The notes beneath the pieces are model-generated. The model searched no databases, had not been told where the DNA came from, and worked only from the letters and a program-made list of their open reading frames with translations. Shown here one piece after another: positions 55,301 to 64,000 of a DNA stretch of 64,000 nt. The translations under genes were made by a program, and so were the position numbers. Origin of the DNA: Henricia sp. BOLD:AAB3569 (Eukaryota; Echinodermata; Asteroidea; Spinulosida; Echinasteridae); assembly GCA_037783545.1 (NCBI GenBank), contig JBBELK010000454.1:496001-560000 (forward strand), in the 5' to 3' direction. How positions within the stretch are numbered: the first letter of the stretch is position 1; the number at the start of each line of letters is the position of its first letter.

Positions 55301-56452
55301 ATCATCATCATCTGATGTTAATTTTTAGTGGATACAAATTATCTGCATTCAAAATACCCACAACGTTAACACGAGCCACACGAGATATTGACAGGGAAAG
55401 TTGCAAAGCCTTTTGACGGTTCCACTTGAATGACACCTGGTGTGCGACTTGTTTGCTCTAAAATGCATTCAACAGTTTAAAAATATCTTGACTAAAATGT
55501 TTACGCTGTATGTTTTAAGTTTGGATACATATCGGTTTTTAGTCAGAGCAACCTGAGCCGCAATTTTCACCTTTAACATTTGGACGAGGATCTGGCAAAG
55601 TAGGGTCCAACCAACATGGTTGTCATTGTGCTCGACTTAATTGACAACACAACAAAAAATGGGGCTGTATTCCCAAATGCACGAACATTGCAAACGTTTG
55701 CAACATTCGTCAACAACTGGTACCCGGTTTTTCAGAGATGAGTGCAGAAAAGTACTGTGACAAGGGGCCAATGTTCATGTAAGTAGAACGCAGCCCTGAT
55801 TTCACTCTCAAAATTGCCACATGTCTGTTTTCAATACTGGAGAGACCTTTTCCTCTAGGATTATATCTCTGTACAATGTCATTCATCTTCTCTCAAAACA
55901 AAAGAAATATCCTAAGATAGATCTAAGGAGATAACTTCAGCTAAAGAACTACAGCGAATATTGCCACAACATACCTTCCTGAAACCCCTGTGTGCAAATT
56001 TCCAATATACCGTATGTAACAAGGACACCAACAAATGTCACAAAGTACATGTATGTGTCCTATGTTACATACGTTAAATAGGAAATTTGTACACAGTTTT
56101 TATTTGTTGCTTAAGTTAGATCTGTCTTATGATATTTCTTTTGTTTTGAGAGAAGATAACTGGCATTGCAGAGAGTTATGATCCTGGTGAAAAAGTCTCT
56201 CCAGTATTGAAAACAGACTTATATGCAAGACATGCCAACCATAGCCCGATGTTAAAAATGATGATATATAAGGTCCATATTTATTACTCGGACTAATCAA
56301 ATTTGCATTTTAGTGAATAAATATTCTCATCTTTAAGAGCAAGAATAAAGATGGTAAAAATTGTCACACTTACCTCTTCTTTTTCAAATGAAACAAAACC
56401 ATATCCTTTTGATCGGTTTTCTTTGGCCGGATCTCGCACGACACGCGTGTCT
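46361..56452 (-). CDS. TIA1: TIA1/TIAR RNA-binding protein, 5' exons missing
   Basis: TIA1 and TIAR bind U-rich RNA, promote use of weak 5' splice sites and nucleate stress granules. Exons here: 56374-56452, 53833-53935, 53465-53548, 52994-53078, 52294-52417, 47390-47589, 46361-46556 (stop), all in phase, 871 bp. They encode the second half of RRM2 with the RNP1 octamer KGYGFVSF, then LGGKVIRTNWASRKPSEQ, then RRM3 from NCTVYCGG (RNP2) to KGYAFIRF (RNP1) and VGNYKVKCSWGKET, and then a glutamine-rich tail typical of TIA proteins, ending in HTGFPTQ. RRM1 and the first half of RRM2 were not found up to 64000, so the intron 5' of 56452 is over 7.5 kb. TIA1 and TIAR cannot be separated from this part alone. 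Confidence 0.92.
46751..46882. mobile_element. Short TAGACC-ended fold-back MITE
   Basis: TAGACCATATCG and CAATATGGTCTA at the ends; AAGCACTATGGGATTTATC and GATAAATCCCATAGTGCTT inside form the arms with about 18 bp between. It lies in the last TIA1 intron. Confidence 0.75.
46888..47112 (-). mobile_element. tRNA-derived SINE, long form
   Basis: AGAGACACCGGGGAATCCCC, TTCCGAAGGATGGAGC and CCTTGCTAAAGAGCACAGGT are the inverse of 7594-7850. It lies in the last TIA1 intron. Confidence 0.65.
47169..47366. mobile_element. MITE with CAAAGTTRTCAACATTTT ends
   Basis: GGCCTTTCAAAGTTATCAAC at the left and GTTGACAACTTTGGACGGCC at the right are inverted. The interior has CAAGACCCCCTCCCTCCCC and CACTACCATGAAATGTCAAC, shared with 51390-51585. 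Confidence 0.65.
47390..47589 (-). CDS. TIA1: TIA1 glutamine-repeat exon
   Basis: 200 bp, acceptor CTCAAACAG, donor CA|GTAGGT. It begins with ten CAG/CAA codons and then reads FAYQSFATYPQQAVQQTQQH, FNQQFPASQQQQYLQ and YYYNYPQ. It encodes a prion-like segment. The repeat starts at the acceptor itself, so CAG repeats also create tandem possible 3' splice sites. Two defective copies of its 5' part lie just upstream (47665-47737 and 47809-47916). Confidence 0.88.
47665..47737 (-). pseudogene. Partial duplicate of the TIA1 glutamine exon (copy 2)
   Basis: Keeps the CTCAAACAG acceptor and a CAG run, then GTCAACCGTTTGTGCAGTAT and FNQQF, but has TAG and TAA after the repeat and stops before a donor. 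SINE-like GGGTTCGAGACCCACC adjoins it at about 47635-47650. Confidence 0.75.
47809..47916 (-). pseudogene. Partial duplicate of the TIA1 glutamine exon (copy 3)
   Basis: Acceptor CTCAAACAG and CAGCAACAGTTTGCA are present, but a frame change follows before the part reading YPQQAVQQTQQQGQPFVQYF. No donor is seen; the unit runs into SINE-derived sequence (GGGTTCGAATCCCACCCGAG at about 47780-47800). Confidence 0.75.
49090..49510 (-). other. U-rich tract on the sense strand of a TIA1 intron
   Basis: The plus strand is almost purely A-rich with some G (AAATGAAAAATGAAAAATGA and similar), so the TIA1 transcript is U-rich for about 400 nt between the RRM3 exon and the glutamine exon. Open frames through it encode low-complexity Phe-rich peptides and are not genes. 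Confidence 0.6.
50024..50093 (-). repeat. tRNA-derived SINE head
   Basis: On the minus strand a tRNA-like 70 nt: GCTCGGTGGTCGAGCGGTTA (A box), CTAATATGCAGGAGG, GGGGTTCGAGTCC (B box), closing GCGAGC. Same family as 61097-61167 and 52478-52556. Confidence 0.65.
50400..50580. repeat. ~15-bp satellite (TTTCGCCCCAAANNCCA)
   Basis: About eight degenerate units on one strand (CGCCCCAAAACCATTT, CGCCCAAGTGCCATTT, CGCCCCAAAGCCATTT ...) followed by inverted units (AGGGCGAAGTGGTTTTGGGG) after 50540. The array therefore folds back on itself. Confidence 0.75.
51390..51585. mobile_element. MITE relative of 47169-47366
   Basis: GGCTGTCCAAAGTTGTCAAT at the left. The interior has AAGACCCCCTCCCTCCCCTT and CACTACCATGAAATATCAAC. 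The right end is degraded. Confidence 0.5.
51807..52256. mobile_element. 450-bp fold-back MITE with TAAACTCCTC ends
   Basis: TAAACTCCTCAAAAAAAGTT and AACTTTTTTGAGGAGTTTA at the ends, continuing through GGAAAGTCAAGTTTGACTGA. Inner blocks TGATTAATCAATTGGGGGAT and TGACATTTCACTTT are also inverted. Ends of TA...TA fit a Tc1/mariner-type target. It ends 38 bp from the exon at 52294-52417. Confidence 0.85.
52478..52556 (-). repeat. tRNA-derived SINE head with longer anticodon arm
   Basis: On the minus strand GATCGGTGCTTAAGTGGTTA, GTATGTAGGAGGTTTTGGGTTC and CACCCGAGC. Related to 61097-61167, with extra bases in the anticodon region. Confidence 0.6.
54075..54333. mobile_element. ~260-bp fold-back MITE
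   Basis: TGGGTCATTCTATAAATTTG and CAAATTTATAGAATGACCCA are perfect inverted ends, with GGGGTCCA / TGGACCCC and CTGTCCC / GGGACAG further in. It lies in the TIA1 intron between 53833-53935 and 56374-56452. Confidence 0.85.
55823..56218. mobile_element. ~400-bp fold-back MITE
   Basis: GTCTGTTTTCAATACTGGAG and CTCCAGTATTGAAAACAGAC at the ends, with CTTCTCTCAAAACAAAAGAA / TTTCTTTTGTTTTGAGAGAA inside. The organisation is like that of 61391-61823 with different termini. Confidence 0.85.
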
Positions 56453-59400
56453 CTAAAAAAATAAAACAAGAAAACAAAAACTATGATAATAAGTTATGAC
56501 CAGACATCATTTATTTGCACTTTACATTCATGTTAAGAGCTCTTGCCGGCACGCTCCATGGCAAGTCAAATCACCATCTTAAAACTTAAAACTAGAAGAG
56601 ATAATAGGGAGGTTTAGATGCACTTAAAATGCAAAATGGCTTGATTACTGGTCATATCTTTAGGAGCTTTCAGAAACTAGGTTCGAATTTTGGTCACAGC
56701 AAAAGAGTCGACTTGCCACGAAAGTCTCATCTATGGATTTCTGTTTCCGTCTGTTCTAAGATTTGCTCAAAACAGCGACCAAGTGCTCAACGCATTTCGT
56801 GTTCACCTGCTTATAAAGCGCTCAATATTAGTCAAAATGAAACTTGAAAAGCCTCACACGGCCGTCTGAAGTATTAAAACAGGATTTGCAAATATCAAAA
56901 ACCAAAACTGCCAAAATGAATCCTTATTTACACCATCATGTGAAATGGTAATACATAGTGTACCGTCATTTTCAGAGAAGTTAAATTTAAGTATTACATG
57001 TACATGTAGTTTCCCAACCACCCCCAATTTACCAAATTGAATTATTATTTGAATGATTTCCCCCATTCAGGTACTCATCTACCTCCACTACATATTTCAT
57101 TTGTTGTGAAGTATGAATGGTAACACTGTACATTTTGTTTCTTTGTTCAAAATTGTATTATTCTGTACGAAATTAACAAACAAGAGAGGTTTAAAAATAA
57201 ACGTGCATAAAGCTCATAAATTTGAGCATTCAATTAACATAAGACCATGCAGGAATTTTAAAAGGTTTCTGAAGCATTAATGCATCTATGTAGCTGAAAT
57301 TTCTACAGGGTAGTTTACCAATGTTCTTCCATGTAATGCAGTTGTCTCAGGAATTCCAAAAAAAACAATATGCAAACGATGCAATGACCCTTAATAGATT
57401 TATGTTTGGATTCTTAAGACAAAACATAACCAATGTGAAGGACTCGCGACAACAGGTTGCTAAAAATGACTCATTTATGGCAAGGAATGTGTATTTCACG
57501 GTTTTTAATTAGTAACCTTTTCTATCCTTATCTCAAGCGCGTCTATGACCATATCTTTTATTCAACAGTCTGTGGCATTCTTTGGTCGCCGCAGACGAGA
57601 GACAATTATTCCACATGAAACGACACTCGGGAAATCGTTCAGCCCTATTACGGTTGTGTCTCAGCAGAACAAGACAACGATGAGTTCAATGGGAGGTTGT
57701 TCCACGAACCGGCAGACTTATTCTGAGTAAATAAGGGGCCATATCCATCATTATGACAAGCCCCTTGATAAAGACTACTTCAACTATGGCGCGACGAGGC
57801 AAAGTGTCCACCGCGTTCCGTTTGACAAACAAGATTGGGACCCGCGATACGCTTAATTCCGATTAATGTAAAGGTTTAGAATTTTGATAGCGATATTGGA
57901 TTCTTGTGAGGGTTTTCATGCTGAAAGGAGTCTTGAAACGCTGACGTAGTACAACTGCCTATTTTTATCTCACGCATCACATTTTTTATGCCCCTCTGGA
58001 AGAATGAAGTTTTTTCCACTTGTTTTTTTTCAAATTTAAAGACGCTTAATCCCAAAACATTCACCAGTATATGAACTTTTAACTAGAAATAACATGCAAA
58101 GCTGACGTAAAAATGCTGATGCAAAATGTTGATAGATTAATTCTTCTGTAAATTTACTTTCCTAATACGGGATGAAATATGTAAAGTCCCAGGTGTACAA
58201 AGTAGAAAAAGTGACCACGGTAAAGACGTCATACGAAAACAAAGCTTTTCAATTGCCACCTTTTCAATTGTCTAGGCAACATCACTACGGTAAAACTAGT
58301 CAACTGTTTCTAAGGGATTGCTTTAGCCAAACCAATGGCTCAATGTTTAGAGCCGTTGTCATGGCATCTGATGTCACACGTTCACGATTGAAAGATCAAA
58401 AAACCAAAACAGTTATAAACTTACAGTTCTGCTAAAACAATGTACACATGACAATTTCCTGAATGCAAGAACTGAAGACCCAACTTCCAACCGTGACATC
58501 AGAACTGAATTTACTGGATTACTTCCCAGATTTACCGGCCAATATTCCACGATTCAGAAAAGTCATTTCTCATCTGGAAATCCGATAGCACAGCATCGTT
58601 AAAGAATCGTTAGAGAAGGCGGGAAAAAAGGTGTTAATGCAAACGAGGTACTGTAGTCAAGCTTCTTAGTCAGGCATGCCCGGGAGGCGAGGATGGTACG
58701 TTGATGTTTGTCGCGCCGGCCGGCCGGCCAGCCTGGCCCAGCCTGACTTACCCCTCTCCCGCCTCCAGGTCAACTCATTGGTGCTTCAAGGACCTCAGGG
58801 AGTCACTGACCTAATGACAAATCTAATCCCATCAGATATAGCACTGCAATAATAATTCCTCCCCAGTCCCCTGCCGTCGACATCGCCATCGTCGTGGTAT
58901 GGCCAGGGGTGCAATCGCAGGGCGAAGCTACTCCCGGAGATATCCAATTTCACGTCGCGCCCTTGTGCCCTACTCACTAGATCATTTCCCTGCGGTTATC
59001 TATGCACCTAACAGCTACTAATGAGGGCCGGCCTCCGCAAAAAGTGGCCAATTTATGGGTTTTCATATTTTGTTGTCAGCATCCACAGTCTATCTTTATA
59101 TATTTTTTTCTCGCAAACGGAGGAACAGAATTCCGACTCTAGATGAAGTTCGGCTATTCAGAGGCACGTAGTTTTTATGCTCTGTGCAGCGCTGCATCTA
59201 TTGGCATTTTGGGGGAATCCGGGTCGTGTGACTTTGCTCCGATCCCAAGGAAACAAAAATCAATTGAATTGTCAAGGAAACCCCAAAGATCAATCTTATA
59301 TCAACATGTCCAAGGACTTCATGACAATATATTCTTGAGGGACATCAAGATCAGAGGGAACTGTTTTTTATGTTGCAGAGGATAATTTCATCGTCACTAT

Positions 59401-61096
59401 AACGTTGCATTTTGAGCTCTCGCAACCTCAATATCTGTCGACCAATCAAACCAACCAAACAACAGCAACATCACAACACGGCTTTAAACCCTAACAAGTG
59501 ACAACGAACAATTCCAAACCTTAATTCTCGGTTCCTTTATTTATACAGAATTCTTTTTCAACTGCCAATTTGAATAATACCATTTTATTTTTTAAACAGG
59601 GTATGTACACAGTAATTTCAAGACTCAAGTCTTGATGAAGACTTGCAGTTTCGCGGTAAAAATGCTGCGGCCCCTACGCTGACCACATCGTGAGACAGCA
59701 AATGAGTATTTGTGAACGAGTTACACATTTTATATTAACCACTAATTTATATCATTAAAGTTATTTATATTATGGGGTAGGTTGATGCAAGTTTTTGCTT
59801 TTAACTTTCAACTTCTAACGATCTTGGGGTTTAAATGTTCAAAACAAAATTCCCAACACTTCATTTTCCAAAATGGAGCCAGCATAAATCTCTCATCTTT
59901 TACAAGATAAGAAAACAAAATCCTTGAGGATGTAATATTCTGATCTTCCTTTCAAAATTCAAGAATACAGTCTCCTGCCTTAGAATTCCGTCAGAAGATA
60001 CGAAGCCCTACCGACTATCCAGAGGGTATCTGTGAGTTTATTAATGTCCTTGACAAGCGTCCTACGGTAAAGTAGGAAGCCGATGATTGGTCGAGGATGG
60101 CTCGCAGAGGAAATGCAACAGACACTTGAACGGACAGACAAGTCGCAATTCACCCCTCCGAGAAGCATGTTTGAATATCCATGAACTATCATACGCTCGC
60201 GTCTGGCAACTCAAGCTGGGTAATTTGTAAAGACGTCTCAGGTTGCCGTGGTGTTAAATTGCCAAGGTAACCGGCGGCGAAAGCACCCCGGATTTGCCTG
60301 GTTGTACTCGTGTTGATTTCCCGTAATACAATCACCTCCTTTTGGGGTGCTAAATGAGCTACTTATTACTGAAAATAGCTCATCTCTTTTTCATCGCACA
60401 TTACGGGGACATTTTCTGATAAATCAGGAGGGAAACCTCCTGAATTTTTGCAAACGGCCACCAAGAAGTCACCTAAATAATTTTCCTATCCGTGTTTTCG
60501 ACGAGACGAATCAATGTGTGAAAATATCGACAACTTAAGACGGCAAAATTATTTTTTAATCAAGCATGACAATGCGAGGTCAAATAACACACAGGTGGCG
60601 CTGAGTCAATCAAAAAATGAAACACTGCCACTAGTGGCCTACATTATTAAAAACTAAAGAGAAATTGTACTGGTTTTGCCTTTTATCCGACGTTTTTAAT
60701 AATAGGTCTAATTTGATATTGCTGTATTTTCAGTCTTCCAAATTATCAATGCACATACACTATGTACACGTCCGTCAGTGGGCTCATGATTTTGAACAGC
60801 CAATTGAAAACTTGGGGGAAAATCTCGTCTCCTTTGAATACATGATTCTTGGATCTTTTGAATCATTATACAAAACACTGGGCGTGCAAGTTTAATACTC
60901 CCATTTCAGGAGTGCATTTGATCTTAAATTGTGATCTTAAATGCTTATTAAAATACTCATCCATGCCACTCCATACTTAAAACGTTGTTACGCCGGGTAA
61001 GGGCAAAACAAACTCTGACGCGGGTTACGTCACATTCCTTCGTTAGTTGCGGTACCTGCTGCTATACGATTTGAACCGGCTACTCGACACCATCCA

Positions 61097-61167
61097 GCTC
61101 GGTTGTCTAGTGGTTATAACGTCTGCCTAGTATGCAGGAGGTTGTGGGTTCGAGTCTCACCCGAGCA
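61097..61167 (+). repeat. tRNA-like sequence, SINE head (cloverleaf with AGT loop)
   Basis: 71 nt with GCTCGGT / CCCGAGC acceptor stem, A box GTCTAGTGGTTATAAC, anticodon loop CTAGTAT and T arm GTGGGTTCGAGTCTCAC. It would read as tRNA-Thr(AGT), but the same sequence recurs as fragments at 47620-47660, 47757-47805 and 47950-47995 and in 50024-50093. SINE origin is therefore more likely than a working tRNA gene. Confidence 0.6.
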
Positions 61168-61390
61168 TGCTATGAAATTTTTCTCATAGTGTCTCGGAGA
61201 AGCACCAAGTATGCAGTGCAAACCAAGTTACGTCGGGCAAGAGCAAAACAAACCCTACTTAATATTAAAATGTGTTGTGAAACAGTGGAAAATTGTGTGA
61301 AAGCAAGTTGTCAAATATAAAAAAGGAGGTGAAATCGCAAACAAAACCTTAAGCCCAGTGCAGTTGACAAACATTTGTTCACTCGTAATT

Positions 61391-61823
61391 GGGTCTTTCC
61401 ACAGTAAAGGGGGCATTTTGGCAACACAGACCATACGGTATTTTTGAGGAAATACCTTTGTCTGGTCTCAAAATAAAAGAAATAAGTTTCAGTTGTTCTG
61501 AAGAGATAACTTAGGCCCAAAAAGGGTTACAAACAGTGTGACAACATGCCTTTCTAAAAACCCTGTGTATAAATATACGCTAGTGACCGGGACGGACACT
61601 TGTGTTACATGCTAGGCCGTCCTGGTTACGAGCGTATATTGGAAATTTGTACACAGGGTTTTTAGAAAGGCATGTTGTCACACTATTTGTAACCCTTTTT
61701 GGGCCTAAGTTATCTCTTCAGAACAACTGAAACTTATTTCTTTTGTTTTGAGACCAGACAAAGGTATTTTCTGGAAAATATGGTCTGTGTTGCCAAAATG
61801 CCCCCTTTACCGTGGAAAGACCC
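61391..61823. mobile_element. 433-bp fold-back MITE, complete
   Basis: GGGTCTTTCCACAGTAAAGG at the left and TTTACCGTGGAAAGACCC at the right. The arms are about 190 bp and run through GTTGTTCTGAAGAGATAACT and TTTCTAAAAACCCTGTGTA, leaving a short loop. A truncated copy is at 42384-42708. Confidence 0.88.
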
Positions 61824-62984
61824 ACTTGGAAATGCAGCAAGGCAGAATGGCAGCTTTCAATCACAGTAATATTATGTGACAAAAAACCCAAACATGCCGG
61901 AACAAATGTTTGTGGTTCACAAAACACGAAAAAAATTTGTCTAGAAATAAAAAACAAGCTGAATATATGTACAAGCAAACATTGTTTAAGAAAATTATTC
62001 AGAATTTGTCTTCACTGCAGAGGGTCATTTTTTTGTTGTCTATCATCTGCAAAGGGCTTCAGCTGACAAATTTAAGACAAATTTACAAAAGGAAATTGAA
62101 AAAAAGCAAATTGAATCAATGTTAAATCTAATTAAAAATCTGACTGAATCAATTTTAGAATTGTAGAAAATAGAATATGAAGGAAAGGATTATTCAAAGA
62201 AGCAAGATCATTGAACTATAGTTGTAAGCAAATGCAGAGAATTTTGTTTTGCTAAATAAAAAAAAATCAAAGAACAAAGAAGTCATACGTAGCCTTTGTC
62301 TACACACAACGTGCATAATGAGGGTGGACTGGGAAACGTTCGTTCCAAAAGTCCCATAGCGGCCATTGGTTCTGAAAATTTGAAAAATTGAAATAAAAAA
62401 GTGTGTCAAATTGTGACAAAAAGTGAGGGAAAATAATCTAAACTCTGGTGCCTGCAGAATTTAAATCTAAAAGAATTTGAAGGATATTATCTCACATGTC
62501 TGTCAAAAACTTTTACAGACATAGGGCATGTTTTTACTGAGCACAATTACTGTTTCCCAGTGTTCTCCACTACCGGTTCATCAGAGGTAACCGAAGCACT
62601 GTTCACGGGTCGACAGTAGAAACGGCCTTAATATTACAAAAATCATAATCAATTTGCATCTATAGAAAAAAAATGCAGAGGGGCAAAACGATATTCAAAC
62701 ATGCACTAAGAACGTGTGAGAATAAATTCAACAAATCAATAATTACTAACAAATTATTGAACCAAATAAGTCTGTTTCAATATTTAGCAAAGCGCTGTTG
62801 CTGTACAGCATATTATACAGGACAGGGACGGTGGGGTTGTGGTCCCTACTGTGACCAAAAACACGCCCTGCTAGGGGGGTCCGGAAAATTTGGAAATGTA
62901 GGTGCTTCCTCCTGCAATCTAAGGCACTTTAGGGGCTTTTTAAAGGTTTCAGGAAAGGATTTTGAATGCAATATTTTATTTATT

Positions 62985-63300
62985 ATTATTATTTTTATTT
63001 CTTTGTGGTATTCATACCAAGGATTCCTCAATAGTGCTCATTTCACTGTCACTCGCAAGCGTGAGGAAACCCACGAAGAATTAGAACTAGAAATGGCCAG
63101 AGACACTGGGGAATCCCCTTGCTCTTCACAAAATATTGCTCTGGGATCTTTAGAGTGTGTTACCATTACCTAACACACTGGACCAACGGCTTTACATCCC
63201 TCCCGAAGGATGGAGTAAGTGTGATTAAGTGCCTTGCTCAAGAGCACAAGTGCCACAACCCGTCACGGCCCGGAATCGAACCCACATTCTAGTACTGGCA
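62985..63300 (-). mobile_element. tRNA-derived SINE, long form
   Basis: TTCATACCAAGGATTCCTCA, GCCAGAGACACTGGGGAATC, CTTGCTCAAGAGCACAAGTG and GGCCCGGAATCGAACCCACA: the inverse of the 7594-7955 family with a head similar to 35117-35311. The (ATT)n tail is at 62980-63000. Confidence 0.75.
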
Positions 63301-63897
63301 CAGTACTAGGGGTTACAACCCCCATAACCCCCTCCAGATCCACCACTGAAGGATGACTCATATGTGTACGGACACTCGCAACCTCTAATGCTGAAATTTA
63401 CAATGTAGGTTAAGGCCGACAGTTTCAAATCGCGAAATCTGAAAGCATTGAAGGCAAATCTATGTGGACAAGATCTGGTTTTTATTAGGTTAGCAGTTGT
63501 CGCAGCATCCTAGCTACATATGCGAGGCTTAACAACATTGTCAATCCAATAATAACCTTGAATGAACACAACAACTTGCAACATACATTGTAATGGCGCA
63601 AGTCATTGAATTACTCAAATATTCAGTTTCACAGACTGATTTCCTCGGCTGCGGAGACATGATAACTGGAAAATATGTGAAAATTTTTAAGGAAACTGTG
63701 ATTGAAATGTCTAGCATTACTGTTCCGATACTGGCCTCTTGAAAAATAAAAGCCCTTGTTTTCTTCTCAGTCAACCATTTTACTTGAAATAAAGCATGTC
63801 AACAAACAGTGTCGGACATAAAATACAGAAAAATCTTGTCACTTTAGCAATGCTTTGTTGAGGTCTAATGTAAATAATTCTAGTGTACCGTGTTTTT

Positions 63898-63975
63898 ACT
63901 TGTACTTGAAATTTTATTGTATAGCGCTTTGAGACTTTACATGTAGGGCGCTATATGGAATACATATTATTATTA
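63898..63975 (+). repeat. Retroposon 3' end
   Basis: TATAGCGCTTTGAGAC, GGGCGCTATATGGAATACAT and a TTATTATTATC tail resemble the 3' end of a LINE or LINE-dependent SINE. The body was not recognised. Confidence 0.4.
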
Positions 63976-64000
63976 TCTTATACATGAAAGCACAGCCTGT

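Larger units (their letters stand above)
56453..64000. other. Upstream TIA1 intron(s) with unique GC-richer islands
   Basis: No further TIA1 exon was recognised here. Islands at about 57540-57860, 58600-59000, 59140-59400 and 60190-60530 are free of recognised repeats and richer in GC than the surroundings. They lack convincing coding frames and are candidates for conserved non-coding or promoter sequence. Repeats occupy 61097-61167, 61391-61823 and 62985-63300. Confidence 0.35.

Noticed and set aside
61097-61167. Functional tRNA-Thr gene
   Set aside because: Several fragments of the same sequence are scattered through the window, as expected for a SINE family.
62283-62359. Possible upstream TIA1 exon on the minus strand (acceptor AAATTTTCAG, donor-like TAC|GTATGA)
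   Set aside because: The translation does not resemble RRM1 or the first half of RRM2 in any frame, and the exit phase does not fit the exon at 56374-56452.

Overview
The window is eukaryotic nuclear DNA from an animal. Its genes are split into short exons with GT-AG (one GC-AG) introns, it carries many tRNA-derived SINEs and inverted-repeat (fold-back) DNA transposons, and no bacterial gene signals are seen. Gene content and repeat style suggest a marine invertebrate deuterostome, perhaps an echinoderm. The species cannot be fixed from the sequence alone.

Four protein-coding genes are readable, all on the minus strand. (1) Positions 100-4535: a sideroflexin (SFXN1/3 type), six coding exons, with the last ~37 codons beyond the left edge. 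(2) Positions 6674-19677: GALC-like copy A, a galactocerebrosidase (GH59) of about 666 residues. (3) Positions 22273-38277: GALC-like copy B, about 667 residues, a head-to-tail paralogue upstream of copy A with the same exon phases. (4) Positions 46361-56452: the 3' part of a TIA1/TIAR RNA-binding protein (second half of RRM2, RRM3, glutamine-rich tail); its 5' exons lie beyond the right edge. Exons were joined by hand from protein similarity and splice phase, and every junction is in frame.

The most interesting coding observation is in copy A. It has two different versions of the exon carrying the catalytic acid/base motif (NER), at 15695-15861 and 13689-13855. Both are exactly 167 bp with identical phases, so exactly one must be used to keep the frame: a candidate mutually exclusive exon pair that would exchange part of an enzyme active site. 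Copy B has only one version. The two paralogues also differ at residues that contact substrate in mammalian GALC.

The rest is dominated by mobile DNA. Notable items are: a 1,777-bp fold-back element with a 9-bp target duplication whose symmetry axis is exactly another MITE (36053-37829); a Mutator-like element nested in a second element (21213-22213); a Sleeping Beauty-like Tc1 MITE ending 9 bp before a GALC exon, so that it must supply that exon's branch site (29467-29699); a 27-copy, 21-bp hairpin minisatellite (8607-9173); a 2.2-kb block rich in TGACGTCA sites (22877-25104); and three tandem copies of a splice acceptor plus glutamine-repeat segment in TIA1 (47390-47916). Sideroflexin is mitochondrial, GALC is lysosomal and TIA1 acts in splicing and stress granules. 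They look like neighbours, not a functional cluster, apart from the GALC tandem pair.
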